Of a DNA stretch of 64,000 nt, positions 37,832 to 48,881 are shown piece after piece. Origin of the DNA: Calycina herbarum (taxonomy: Eukaryota > Ascomycota > Leotiomycetes > Helotiales > Pezizellaceae). Below the pieces are notes generated by a model. It did no database searches. It was not told the origin of the DNA and worked only from the letters and a program-made list of their open reading frames with translations. The DNA lies in the NCBI GenBank assembly GCA_001414485.1, contig LLEY01000092.1:124001-188000 (forward strand), in the 5' to 3' direction. Made by a program: the position numbers and the translations under genes. The stretch's first letter is position 1. Each line of letters opens with the position of its first letter.

Positions 37832-38444
37832 AGTGAATATTTGCGGTAGGTGTATGGTAGGAGTTGGGGAGTATTACCTGGTTATTCAAGGGTTGGATAT
37901 GAACCCCTCCCAAGTTTTAGAGGATAGGGGTAGTGAGCTGAGTTCATGGAAGAGGTGTTTGTATAGTTGAAGCCCAAGGGGAGCTAGCTTGTTTAAGTCT
38001 TCTTCCGAGGAAGTATGAATGAAAAAATTAATTTCTCAATATTGAAAAGTGATGTTCTTCAAATGTATCTCGGTTGGTTGACCAGTCTTATCAACGGTCT
38101 TGATATAGTTTATTAGCTATGTAGGTTACTTGCTGAGTAAAAGAATTCACTCATGCCCTTGAACAACAATCAAGTCTTTAAATCTGCACTGAAACTACAA
38201 TGATCTGATATTTTAATGAAGTTGAATCAATCTAACGTGAATTTGTTGTTGTTGCAAAAACGGTGGCAGCAAGCGGCCTCAGCGCTCAGGCACACGCAAT
38301 TTCGAAATTACCCCTCCTCAGCCCTTTTCCAAAGCCTCATCACATCACAACGCCAGCCTCGGACCCACGATACCAACAACACACAACGTTGCCGGTATAC
38401 TGGCGGGTGCTACATGAGGCACTTGCTACAGGGCAGCGCGCATC
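37832..38444. other. Intergenic between RIC1 and CK2 beta
   Basis: About 610 bp, same-strand neighbours: RIC1 3' region followed by the CK2-beta promoter and leader. A 159-codon plus-strand frame (38263-38739) overlaps the kinase start in another frame and is not called. Confidence 0.5.
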
Positions 38445-39998
38445 ATGGACGACTTCAACAGCGAGACTGATAGTGACTACACAAGTTACTGGCGAGACTG
38501 GGTACGTTGAGACCTTTTCATATAAACTTTGTGCGCCCAACGCGCCTGCTCATAGAGACGATCTGGCACAACCTCAGAAGGACCGGACGATAAGTGCGAC
38601 CCAACGCAGGAGCGTTCCAAGGTTGTCACGAGATATATCGACCTTGCAGATGTTGCAGGGCGCCGACACGATCATCCCCACCTCATTACTCCCTTGGAGG
38701 AAGTCGAAGTCGAGAGAAGACCCAACCTGTCACCCATAGAGGGAGTGATAATGCGGGCAGATCGATATAAAAAACGTCGGGTAGTACCTCAGAGACACCA
38801 GACACGCCTACACCCTCTTCGGCAGAGTCTACACCGGAGTCTCACAAGCAGTAAGGGTGCCCAATCTCAAGGGCAGGCTTCGGTACCTTCCATAACCCCT
38901 CACCCAGTCGGCTCTTCACCCCATGAAGGGGCAACAACTGCATTCGAATCCTCAGATGACTTTGAGCCTCGTGCCAGTAATCTGTCGAAATATGCATTTC
39001 AATATTACTGGCGGATGACGATTGGTATCCCCTATCTTCAACCAGTCGATCCGTCTACACCAACATTCGGTTCTTGGGTGCCAGACCTGATCACAGTATC
39101 CAACAGAATCATGGCAATAGGATTTTCTTGGGCCTCGGATTTTCGTGGCCGCGTATATTTCCTTCTTGTTTGTTTGGAGACTAGAGACATGCTAACAATT
39201 CATCCTTCAGTTTATTTCCTCTCGAGGCAACGAGTACTTTTGCGAAATCGACGAGGATTATCTCACGGACAGATTCAACCTTACCGGCTTGAACACGGAG
39301 GTTCAATACTATCAATATGCGTTGGATCTAGTCACGGACGTCTTTGACTTGGACTGTGATGATGACATGCGGGAGACGATCGAGAAATCAGCGCGGCATT
39401 TATACGGACTGGTTCATGCCAGATACATCGTTACAACAAGAGGGTTGGCAAAGATGGTATGTTTACCCTTTTATCGGAAAATGGACTTGCGACTAACGGC
39501 GCATGGCAGCTCGAGAAGTACAAGAAAGCAGATTTTGGCAAATGTCCTCGAGTCATGTGCAAATCCCATCCTTTATTGCCCATGGGACAATCCGACAATC
39601 CAAACGTGAAGGCCGTGAAGTTATACTGTGCAAGGTGTGAGGATATCTACAACCCAAAATCGTCTCGCCATTCCGCCATAGATGGGGCCTACTTTGGCAC
39701 TTCTTTCCACAACATCATATTCCAAGTCTACCCGGCACTCATCCCCTCCAAAAGCTACGAGAGATATTCCCCTAGGATATATGGTTTCAAAGTTCATGCT
39801 CCAGCGACCTTGATACGATGGCAACATGCGGAACGAGACGAGATGCGGAAACGACTGAGAAAACTCGAAATCGAGAGTGGATTCAAAGACGACGAGGAAG
39901 ATGTTGCGGATGATTCGGAGGAAGAGGAAGAGGAAAATGACATGGTTTTAGAAAATGGACAGGTCGTCGAGGCCGGCATGGTTGCTAATCAAGTCTGA
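38445..39998 (+). CDS. Casein kinase II regulatory subunit beta
   Basis: Regulatory beta subunit of the protein kinase CK2 tetramer, acting in nucleus and cytoplasm. Three exons (38445-38501, 39211-39456, 39510-39998) give 263 residues. Exon 1 encodes MDDFNSETDSDYTSYWRDW and joins FISSRGNEYFCEIDEDYLTD, the usual fungal order. The acidic stretch DVFDLDCDDDM lies near residue 60. The zinc-binding dimer interface has C-X4-C (CPRVMC) and C-X2-C (CARC), followed by the conserved DGAYFGTSFH. The C-terminus is acidic (DDSEEEEEEND), longer than in animals. Intron 1 is 709 nt, more than ten times the usual length here, and holds coding-like sequence described separately. Intron 2 is 53 nt. Paralogue (beta-1 or beta-2) not determined. 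Confidence 0.92.
38556..39206 (+). other. Open, coding-like sequence inside CK2-beta intron 1
   Basis: From just after a stop at 38553-38555 one frame stays open through the rest of the intron, about 217 codons, and on into exon 2 in a frame different from that of the kinase. Its translation looks like protein: RYIDLADVAGRRHDHPHLIT, EEVEVERRPNLSPIEGV, then YYWRMTIGIPYLQPVDPSTP and SWVPDLITVSNRIM. In the middle, a second frame reads STSETPDTPTPSSAESTPES, as if one base had been gained or lost near an A6 run at about 38769-38774. A possible acceptor CGCAG at about 38605-38609 would join exon 1 in phase. Could be an alternative exon, a nested decayed gene or chance. Confidence 0.35.
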
Positions 39999-41330
39999 GC
40001 GCTGTAATGTCAAGTAGAATTATTCTTTTGGACCGTGTTTGGAGATGGACGACGTTTTATCTTCTTGATGAGCAATTATAGGGCAATGGACGGGAGTGGT
40101 TAGATGGATTGATTGATGACAATTAGGGGTGGATGGATGGATGGTATAATGCACTGCTTGGCGTTGGGAAATGGTTCATCTGGCGTAAACGCTTTTTTTA
40201 TTCTTTCCTCGTTCGCTGGACTGAGGTCGGCTTCGCATAGAAAGAAAGTTTTGGTCCTTTTTTACTCTGATATTAGTTCTCTGTTTTTGATGTGATGTGA
40301 TGTTGTTTTTTGGTAAATTGTTATTCTTTGGACGGTGGTGTATTTGAGCAACCAACGAACGGGTGAGAGCAATGTCTCTTCATTTTTATTTTAGAGGCCT
40401 GAAAATGGTTGGGTGTTGCTCTGTATATTCGGAGTGATAAACGCCTTGTCCTACTAAGTATTTTCCAAAGCCTCTTCAATGTTTCCAATGAAATCCTTTT
40501 ACACTATCATCTCTACTATTCGAACCCCCCTTTACTTATTTCCTCTCACCTGAGGCGTGTAAATCAGCAAGCTCTTGGACTTATAAATGGCAGGTGAAAT
40601 AAATAACTCTTCTTACTCACTTAGTAAACAAACTTCGCTTGACCAACCCGATTTGAGCTCCTTGACAGGCCTTGGAAAATCCCATTTGCTTGCTGCTGCT
40701 TCATCTTCCCTGTGGCGCAATTGGTAGGTAGGGAACCTATAATGGGATTATGTCAGTCACATAACTACTTGGCAGCGTGGATACTAGCGCCATTCCAGGG
40801 TATAAATAGTGGGCTCAGGCTACACCTAGTAGATTGAAGGGAATCTTGGGAGGGAAGAGTACTGTATTGAAATCGAATTTCCCGTCACATTGGGGTTTAG
40901 ATGGGTGGTTAGGGGGAATGAGTTGGTTATTTTGGGTTCAATCATGAGGGATGTTGAAAGAGGGCCGGGGTTGGGAGAGGAAAGGCGAGGGAAGTATGTG
41001 AATAACGCAATTTAGCTTGGAATGGGGGATTTGAAATTTATTTTTCACTTTCTAGGACGATTAGAAATTATTCATTATGATATGCGTTCCTTCTTTCAGC
41101 CACTGCCTTTCTGGGTTTTTGGACGCCTGGTATTGGAACCCTTCTCTAGTTCTAGTACTCTGTCTTTATGAATATCTGCTTGTGTGGGAAGCTCCTTCTT
41201 GAAGTGACGAGCGTACTCATGGTTCGCTGAATATTTAAGCTGGAAAGATAAGCTCTATGGCGATCGGTATTTGAGGAGAGTCAAATGGCCCGGCTGATTG
41301 AGAAAGGACGAACGACACGAGGATCCACTC
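39999..41330. other. Convergent intergenic region, no gene seen
   Basis: 1.3 kb between converging 3' ends. Around 40715-40730 a TGGCGCAATTGG resembles a tRNA A box, but no B box or cloverleaf follows, so no tRNA is called. Confidence 0.5.
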
Positions 41331-42080
41331 TTAACGATGGGCTGGGAATTGTAATTAGCAAAGAAGGCAACGAAACGCAAGAGGATAGATAATCATACAT
41401 CGACGATGTCCACTTCCTCTAGAATGATGTCTTGAAGTTTGAGTTGAATGATACCCCTCTGATGTATCCGCGTAATATCCGCCTTGACCATAAGAGTTGT
41501 CTGAATATTCCACAGACGGTCCTCTCCTTACCAGATCCCTTTGAGATTCGGCGGCAATAGAGCCACGGATTTGACTTCGATGATGGGGTGAAACGAATGA
41601 TTGTGGGAGGGGTCCGGCGTAGACAAGACGTTGGTATTGTTCTCGTAATATGGAAATAGTCGTTGTCCTTGTGCTCTCTGAAATGGACATTATGTATGAA
41701 AGACTTGGTACGGTGGTGTAATTTCGATAACTCGACTCGGCTGCTAAGATATCTGTGACTTGCTGGAGTTGCAGCAGACATTGGGCTAGTTGAGAACGTG
41801 CTGTTGCTATTAAGAGGGTTTGTTAGTGGAGTTTAGACTAGAGAAAAGGGCAAGGTTTACCATCACCAGAAGAGAATCTTGCACCTATTCGTGATACGTT
41901 GTCATCGTATTCATATTGTATTTCTGAACCGCCTGCTATGAGTGACTGGTCGAGTTGTTGATTCTGAGGGCTCTCATAGCGTTCTCGGGTTTCTTCGAGC
42001 CAGATTTGGAAGGATACGGCGGATTTGTTGTAGGCTACTATGATTGCTGTTACTGCTGCGAGGAGTTCTAGGCTGGACAT
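41331..42080 (-). CDS. Hypothetical protein, 210 residues
   Basis: Not a family I can name. Three exons (42080-41861, 41800-41399, 41341-41331) give 210 residues; introns are 60 and 57 nt, the last with a TGCTAATTAC branch and CAG acceptor. Exon 3 adds only the terminal few residues, and the total is a whole number of codons. The N-terminus (MSSLELLAAVTAIIVAYNKS) is a hydrophobic or amphipathic helix, too short and uneven for a clear membrane span. It is followed by charged helix WLEETRERYESPQNQQ, a helical segment ARSQLAQCLLQLQQVTDILA, and a disordered Ser/Gly/Tyr/His-rich tail. The frame continuity across splices argues for a real gene. Similar N-terminal helices occur on some fungal-specific multidomain proteins, but I see no further domain. 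Confidence 0.6.
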
Positions 42081-43391
42081 GATTTCGCTTAATAGAAGGA
42101 CAAGGCAAGAAGAAGTAAAAGTAATTGCTTGAAATTCTCCATTTTGAGAAGATAGATGACCGTCTACTTATCAAACCTCAACAAGTCATTCCAAACATAT
42201 AGCAGCAACCGCATATACAGAAACACACCAACTGCACCACTAGCCCACCGGCTGATATGCCACGATAGATAAATTCAATTTTCGACCCCAAACACTTGAG
42301 AAAAACTGGTTACGAGAAAGTATATTTCCCAAAGTGAAGAATACAAGTCACGACGGTGCTGATCATGTCTTAGTTGAGTGGCAGTGGCCGTTGAGCCCCC
42401 AACTGTTTTATTGAAAATGGAGGAGAAGGGTATTAGCACAGCCTTGCTGATGGGGACAGCTGAAGGGATGAGGGATATCATTGGTCACTAGACCGGTTTT
42501 TTGTGCAGAATTGTGAGATTTTTGTTTGGAAGGATTGGTGGGTGTTACGATGGGTTGAGGTTAGGTTAGGTTGTTGACCGCTTGGTTGGGTGGGTTTGAA
42601 GTGTGTGTGTGTATATAGATGAAGTCTTGGACGGAGGAGAGTTGGAGAAACGGAAACGGGGAGATGAATGCCTGAGGCTACAGTAGAAATGGCTGTGCAA
42701 AGCCGTTGGCAGTACGGCAACGGCTTTCAAAATAGCATCGTAGAGTAGGACTGGTGGCAGTTGACACATGATTGTCTCTTTGGGAGTTTCTGTAGAAACG
42801 GTTCGGTATGACGGAGGGAGAATATAATTGAGTTTGCAGGTGGAGTTACTTGAGTTACTTGTAACTAACATACGACAAATCTAGGCCTAGCGAGGCCCTG
42901 TCACTCTTCTTAAGACCATGCCATGCTGACCACTAAGATGCACCCTTCCTACAGGCAGCTGTCATCGACTTCCCGAGCACAACCTAGGCTATCACAGGCT
43001 TTGCGAGTAAGTGATGATCGCAACCTTCCCAGCCAGTGACCATCCTCCTATTTCCGACTTGAATGCAAATACTAACATCGCATTACTAATTTCACTTCAT
43101 CTCTCATTGCTTTTCCCTTTCCGCCACAGCATAGCATACCTACCACATATTCCTCAATAATTGCATTCCTACAAATATCTGCGTTGCCTTTAGTAAACTA
43201 TAAACTAAACTACATTCGCAGCCTTCCACATTTGCCGTTGCTTTCTTTGCCTTGTGCCTTCAACTCAGCCGTGCCCCTCTTTTCCCAAAGAAAGCTCTCC
43301 ATCCACCGCAATCGCACTCGCAATCGCAAAGCTTCCCGCAAACAAACTAACACGCCATATTCACATTTAACATCCAAACACATGGTTCGCC
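42081..43391. promoter_or_regulatory. Divergent promoter region of the hypothetical and UBTD genes
   Basis: 1.3 kb between divergent starts. Contains a GTGTGTGTGTGTATATA run near 42602-42618. Minus-strand frames here overlap in different frames and are not called. Confidence 0.45.
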
Positions 43392-44368
43392 ATGGTAAGT
43401 CCTCCTCCACTCCCCATTTGCCTAGGCCGGAGAATCTAACATGTGCAAAGGGCTGTTGTATTTCCCGCGAATCCTCCAACTCGCCCTACCCTCCTGAACC
43501 CAACTCCTCTTCTCGCGGCATAACCTCCTCGCAACCCCAATCGCATTCCGCCCTCCCGCGACCCTCCACCCACGGCTCAAACCACAGCAATCGCCACTCC
43601 CAACATCGCCATTCCCAACCTCTCTCCGCCCATATAAACCGTCCCCTTAAACTCCATGTCTGGACCTGCAAAACCCGCCTCTGGACCCGCGCCGACTTGG
43701 ACCGGGAAAGAATCGATTTCTTCGACACCAGAGTTAGTGGACGACCGGAGATATGGCAGACATTACGCGCAGCTCTGGAAATCATACACTCGAGTGATGA
43801 GCCGGAAGATGAAGACGGGATGACAACCGCACAGTTGATTCTTGATGCGGCGGGGATTACGTTGCCGACGGGCGATCTGGCGAATGGGGCTTATGATGGG
43901 TTTGGAGGCTTTTATCCTATGCCTGAGCATATCGTTGCTGATCCGACGAATATGGCCCATTCGCCGCCGCCTATAATGCAGGATGATGGGGACAAGGGGA
44001 CGGAGAGCGAGGAGGTCGATGAGGAGGAGGTGTTGAGGAGGAGAGAGGAGAAGGGGAAGGCGGTTGTGAATGATAGGGATCTTGTTAGTGTGACGGCGAG
44101 ACTGAGTGATGGGGCGGGACAGGATATCGTTGTGAGTGTTGGGAAAGAGGATAGTGTGAGGTTGCTTGCTCGGAAGATACTGGAAGAAGCGGGAGTAAGT
44201 TTTCCCTTGAAAATGGCGAGATGATTTGTACTGATAATTTTTTCACAGCTCTCACATCCGAAATCGATACGAATAGCATACATGGGCAAAATCCTCAAGG
44301 AAAACCAATCCCTCACAGCCCAAGGATGGAATGACGAGCATATCATCAATGCCCTAGTTTTTGGCTAG
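43392..44368 (+). CDS. Ubiquitin-domain protein of the UBTD1/UBTD2 family
   Basis: UBTD proteins link to ubiquitin-conjugating enzymes and carry a C-terminal ubiquitin-like fold. Three exons: 43392-43394 (ATG alone), 43451-44194 and 44249-44368, giving 288 residues. The 56-nt first intron has donor GTAAGT, branch ATCTAACATG and acceptor AAAG. Splicing produces MGCCISRESSNSPYPPE, with a Gly2 myristoylation and Cys3/Cys4 acylation signal as seen in the family. Reading through unspliced from a Met at 43382 would add an odd basic leader, so the spliced start is preferred. The UBTD N-terminal domain is clear (LHVWTCKTRLWTRADLDRER, DFFDTRVSGRPEIWQTLRAA, AQLILDAAGITLPTGDLANG). An acidic linker (ESEEVDEEEVLRRREEKGK) precedes the ubiquitin-like domain (VSVTARLSDG to HIINALVFG). 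Confidence 0.87.
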
Positions 44369-45290
44369 TGGCCAAGGATTGAAAACGAAAGATGGAGAAA
44401 TGTGTGGATGAGCATGTACATACAGTGGGAGATGGGCGCTCATATTTTCACCCCAGATTTTCCTGAGCCAGTCAGGATGGGATGCTTTTCTCGATTCGGA
44501 GCTTGGGGGATATTGAGGGAATTGGCTATACCCCGGCGTTCAATTTTTTTGATTTGTTTGTGCATCTATCCCCTTTGGAATACCATTCTTCTGGGTAGTT
44601 CTCCTTTTTTTCTCCTCGAGCGATTTAGCGTGTTTAGCATACATAGTTTCTTCCCTGCCTTACTTGAATGTTTAATATCTTATCACTATCCCTCCTTGAA
44701 AGGGGAGCTTCTCCTGGTTACGGACGGCCTTTACGTTTGAGTACATGTAGTGACTAGAAAGGTTTTATGGTTTTCTTTAATTTGGCATATTTGCCTTGTG
44801 CATTTAGAAAATGGGGCAAGGACTAGGTTAGTCTTTCCAAAGCTTTCCAGGCCTCTTCTCAGACTCTGTTATATAGAACTATCCTGTTGCTATATTCTTG
44901 TTTCTAACGTGTTACTTATTGTTTGGAAGGGGGGGATGTGGAGGAGTTTATTCCAAAACTTTTTTTTTATTCAACTAGCTATATACTCTCATGACTACAC
45001 TCTCCATCCTAGTCTGGGTACCTCTTCCCTCGATATAACCTCCTCGTCCTACATCGCGACAGTTCTTTGGGAAGTCGGGTCTTGGGAGGGCGAGGATATC
45101 CAAGACGGTCTTTGATTGAGTTGGCGATTTTCCCTTTGCGTTTGCGGGTCCTCAATCCAAGACCGCCGGAAAATGTCTGCTGTTGCGTTGGTGTTTACCT
45201 TCTTGTTTACCTTCAGGGATTCGGCTCATGCTTCTAGATCCCTTGGCGAGAGCCTCAACGTATAGGATAGACCATCGGCCATTGTTGTTC
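44369..45290. other. Intergenic, no gene seen
   Basis: About 0.9 kb downstream of the UBTD gene, T-rich, leading into the decayed region. Frames of 112-121 codons are hydrophobic low-complexity translations and are not called. Confidence 0.5.
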
Positions 45291-45905
45291 TCACCCGAAG
45301 ACAAATTTGTTTGCTCTTGCCGTTCTCTGGTGGGCTTGTAATTGGTGTGGCAGCGTTGATGGGTTCAAATGGGAATTCCTCCTCCCTCCTTGAAAGACCT
45401 TTCCTGTCTTGATCATCTTAATGCTTTGGACGAATGCGCTTGTCATGAGGGTAACCCAGGCCTTCCTTGTCGTTGGGATTCCGGTCGGGTGCCTAGGTTT
45501 AAGGTCTTGTGCCATAGCAAGTCTGACTGACGGTCCACTTGACGACCTTTATAATTTCGCACTTTTGCGTGTCGTCGGACAAAAAGAGCTGGCGAGAGAG
45601 GGGTAGCATTTGGAGCGGTGCGCAATTCTGGTACATACATCGGATACTTGTGATGGGCTCTGGGCCCCTGGGGTCGTGGGACTGGCAAGTATTGGAAATC
45701 GTCCTCTCGAGGTTCTTGAGCTACGCGCTCGGTGCTTCTTGACGAATTCCACGTCTGTGATACCAACGGCAACCGACCGATGAGTACTTCGAGAGACTCC
45801 TTGTCGATCGCAAGACCGATTATCAGCTTGATCCATTTGGTTCTCCCGCCTTGTGAGGATGGGGGATGACTCTGTGCGGTAGAGTGCGGCACTAGCTACT
45901 AACAT
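45291..45905 (-). pseudogene. Decayed fragment of an unknown family (VEFVKKHRAR segment, copy 1)
   Basis: On the minus strand two frames alternate in looking coding: one with KWIKLIIGLAIDKESLEVLI and QTWNSS, the other with SVAVGITDVEFVKKHRARSS. The second segment recurs at 52.1-52.2 kb as SVAVGTTNVEFVKKHRARDS. The DNA is also visibly similar (GCGCTCGGTGCTTCTTGAC.AATTCCACGT). No long intact frame joins the pieces, so this is called a gene remnant. Function unknown. Confidence 0.45.
45550..45573. repeat. Direct repeat TATAATTTCGCACTTTTG, copy 1
   Basis: TATAATTTCGCACTTTTG is followed by CGTGTCG; the same sequence recurs at 46006 and 46397. Read on the minus strand the three copies encode similar residues around KVRNYK. 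Confidence 0.7.
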
Positions 45906-46005
45906 GTCCTCGATGCTAGCTTGGCTTGCTGCGAAACTGGTGTTGTCAAGGAATGGATCGATGGAATTTTGGACGGACTTGACTGGAGACTCAAGCAGCG
46001 GAACT

Positions 46006-46085
46006 TATAATTTCGCACTTTTGTGTGTCGGACAGGACCATCTCATTTCGATGCTGAGGAAAGTTGAAAGTGTACATTAAACAAG
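46006..46085. repeat. Direct repeat, copy 2
   Basis: TATAATTTCGCACTTTTG with TGTGTCGGAC, then about 45 bp (ATGCTGAGGAAAGT, TACATTAAACAA) matching copy 3 closely; looser similarity continues to about 46.2 kb. Confidence 0.75.
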
Positions 46086-46409
46086 ACAAAGTTGCTGCAT
46101 CATATACAAGCAAGTGAGAAAAGAAGTGTCACTGTCTTTAAAAAAGTTAGTATCGAGCAGGTGTGAGAGGGAGGAAACTAAGCTTACTATGTGCTGCAGG
46201 TCTCCAGTCATGGTATTTTTTTGGAAAATCCGACCCAGAAGACAAGGCCTTCTCAAGAAGAACTTGCAGACGTGCTTATCGAAACCATAGATCTTTCCGG
46301 AATTTGGGTCAATGACAAGGTTTGCTGGTGCACCAAGGTAGAAGCCCGAAAGTTGGCTTTGTGGGGCGGGCGCCATTTCTCCGTCGTAGAGGAATTTATA
46401 ATTTCGCAC
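46077..46409 (-). pseudogene. Unrecognised exon-like open frame in decayed region
   Basis: A 110-codon minus-strand frame starts at the third direct repeat (RNYKFLYDGEMAPAPQSQLS, then GAPANLVIDPNSGKIYGF). The first about 75 residues look coding. A GTAAGC donor after LQHI suggests an exon end there; the rest looks intronic. No family is recognised. Probably part of the same decayed set as its neighbours. Confidence 0.35.
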
Positions 46410-46470
46410 TTTTGTGTGTCGGACGGGATCATCTTAGTTCGATGCTGAGGAAAGTAAAGTACATCAAACA
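46397..46470. repeat. Direct repeat, copy 3
   Basis: Matches copy 2 over TATAATTTCGCACTTTTG, TGTGTCGGAC, GATGCTGAGGAAAGT and CATCAAACAA. The following 100 bp (TGCTGCATCAT, AAGTG, GAGAGGGAGGAAA) also resemble the sequence after copy 2, so a segment of about 190 bp seems duplicated. Confidence 0.75.
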
Positions 46471-46886
46471 AAGGTGCTGCATCATCCGCAAATAAGTGGA
46501 GGAAGAAGTGACACTGCTTCCAGTTAGTCTTGATCATGTGGGAGAGGGAGGAAATTGAACTTACACAGGAGATGAGATGCGGAAAAAAAGTTTATTGAAG
46601 ACCATTACTTTTGATTTCCTCTTCGCTCTGCTATGCTACAACCTCTCTTCAGAAAACAGCTGTGCTGGTATCCAGAGAGTAAATGGAGAAGCCAACTTCG
46701 GAATGATCGCAAGTGCTTCAAAGAAATGTAAATACAACCTCGTAACTCCCCGTGGTCGAAGTCAAACTCAATATCCTGATTCTGATGTCATGTATCCAAC
46801 CTCCACGCTCACGAAAATCAGAAGAATCAGTGATGATGAGTAAACTCCTTCGTAATGCAGATGTAAATGTAGATGTAGCCCCTTTT

Positions 46887-47210
46887 TCATGCAGATGCAA
46901 AAGGGATTTCAGGTTCGGGTGTTGGTTGTTCGGTTAGGGCTGTATACCTTGGATGTGGTACACCATTGAGTTCTGGCGCACGTTGGTGAAATTGACCTTG
47001 CGGAGTAGGAGGAGGTCGAGCTGACTTGTGCTTGCTTAGTGGATGGGCGCTCCAGCTTGTGTAATATCCGATTTTGATACCCTCTGCAAACTCAAGGTGT
47101 TTCTGTCCTATTTTCGATTTGACTTCTTCAAGACCACAATGGTGTGAGTTGAATTTGCAGCGGAGTTCTTTCCGCCGTTGGTGAGTCTGTTGTTCAATCA
47201 AGGAAGACAA
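46887..47210 (-). pseudogene. Unrecognised exon-like open frame in decayed region
   Basis: 107-codon minus-strand frame with KSKIGQKHLEFAEGIKIGYY and a Pro-rich end. It looks partly coding but has no recognised domain. It lies downstream of the 47.5-48.4 kb pseudogene on the same strand and may be a remnant of its last exons. Confidence 0.3.
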
Positions 47211-47487
47211 TCATTGGAAGAGGGCAAGGTTTCCAGGAATGAAGGTAATCTTCAAAACAGTGTGTGGAAGTTCAAAAGAAGTATTGGCAATCAGCGAAAG
47301 ATCACCCCAGTTCACCATGAGTTCAGCATGGCATCGCCAGTCATAAAGAAAGGGGAATACATATGAAGGTTAGAAACAAATGTACACGACGGGCGAAAAC
47401 CACACACAGATTGACAAGAGGCTTTCATAGTTTTTCATCGTCGTCATTATCGTTCTCAGACTCATTGGCGGCGGCAGAGTTGGGAGT

Positions 47488-48385
47488 TCAAGCGGAGACA
47501 GCTAGATCATCAACGAATTTGGCGTCACCATCAAGCTTCGTCTCTTCAACAGGGTCACCGGTGCGCTTGGAAGCAGCGGTCTTGGTCTTTGAAGCGACCT
47601 TTTCAAAAGAAGACTTAATGTTGCCAGATCTCTTTGCGACTGGGTAGATGTCAGCGTCTGTTTGCTCTGCGGATTTCACTTCAAGATTCTTAACACCACA
47701 TTGACGATATTGGAGTGTGTTCAGTGATTGCTTAAGAACCTTGTTGACGCATATGGTCCATTCTTCGTTGACGAGTTTCTGAATGTGGACAGTCTCTTCT
47801 GGGTCATCGTCCCCCTCCAATGAAATGAGGGGTGAGCAAATATCGGATAGGGTGGCAGAATCAATGGATTTGGCTTTGCTTCTTGGAAACTCCATCGGAG
47901 GATACCTTCGCGCTGTTGTTGCCATGACACTGCCAAAGGGTGCATTCCTGAGCAGTCTTTGGTTTCTCGGGGGTCAACCAGTTTTTCATACTAATTTGTG
48001 CCAAGGGACGAGTCATTTCGCCAGCGGCTTTCTTTCCGATGAGAGATGGCTTTCTTACTTTCGCAAGATGTTGGCAAGCAGCGGTGCCACTTGATCCTGG
48101 CATGAGTCTGTGTACTGCTCTCTCCCATGGAAGTGCGATGTTTGCACGCTGGCACTCGTACTGAAGCATCTTCTCCATCCTCCGTGGTCCTGTAAAGAGA
48201 AGCAGTTAGCACGGGAAGCGCTCTCGCAATGCAATTTAAAACTTACGGTGCCACATGACAAGCTGTCGAACAACAAAACGACTGTTCTTGTCGGGTTCCT
48301 TGTGCTGCTTCCACATGCAGCGCTTTAGCTTGGGAATCGACAAGGGATTTTCAAATTTCTCTCCCCATTTTTCAACATCTCCCAT
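47488..48385 (-). pseudogene. Frameshifted copy of an unknown gene family (WLTP segment, copy A)
   Basis: Exon 1 (48385-48247) reads MGDVEKWGEKFENPLSIPKL and joins exon 2 at 48189 across a 57-nt intron with a perfect GTGCTAACTGC branch, restoring RRMEKMLQYECQRANIALPW and HRLMPGSSGTAACQHLAKVR. The frame continues to SMKNWLTPEKPKTA and then drifts to a stop at 47861. The neighbouring frame, open from 47925 to 47488, then becomes coding-like (EFPRSKAKSIDSATLSDICS; GDDDPEETVHIQKLVNEEWT). Compared with the related copy near 49.8 kb, two bases seem missing after the codons for KTA (about 47947). As it stands it could still make a 155-residue protein. Function unknown; a regulator-like helical protein is only a guess. 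Confidence 0.5.
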
Positions 48386-48881
48386 TGATGTTCACTTAGG
48401 GCTGTATACTAGATGGCTTCATAAAGCCCCTCTCTAAACTCCAACACGACGGTCCATCGTCTCCAGCTCCACCTGCAATTTCTAGTCCCCAAAGGGCTTC
48501 CCAGCGCGAGGTTGATCCTCAACGCCCTATGGTTGGTATTGAGATGGTTGGTCCTGGTCTTTGACGGTCCTGATGTGGTAGTGAATCAATCTATGGTGGT
48601 ACTCACGCGTGACGCAGTGCAAGCTCCTGAATAACTTGTTAGCTATCTATCTAGCTATCTCCAGAGATACAGTGATACTTACCATCCAGGATAGTGTCCC
48701 ATGAATCTGGTGAAGGCGCCGATCATGACCTGGGAGCCAGTCGCGATCTCGATGTTTGCCCCTGGGGAGGCTTCAGGCAAACCTGGCTCGTTTTGAAATC
48801 AACGGGAGGCTCCCTAACCTGGTTGATATTGCAGCAGTAGTATTTGGCGACTGGCATTGTGCAAAATGGTATGATACAGTC

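Noticed and set aside
38263..38739. 159-codon plus-strand frame overlapping the CK2-beta start
   Set aside because: Out of frame with the kinase; less protein-like than the intronic frame described as a finding.
40711..40790. tRNA-like A box (TGGCGCAATTGG)
   Set aside because: No B box (GGTTCGA-type), no acceptor-stem pairing and no CCA-proximal stem seen.
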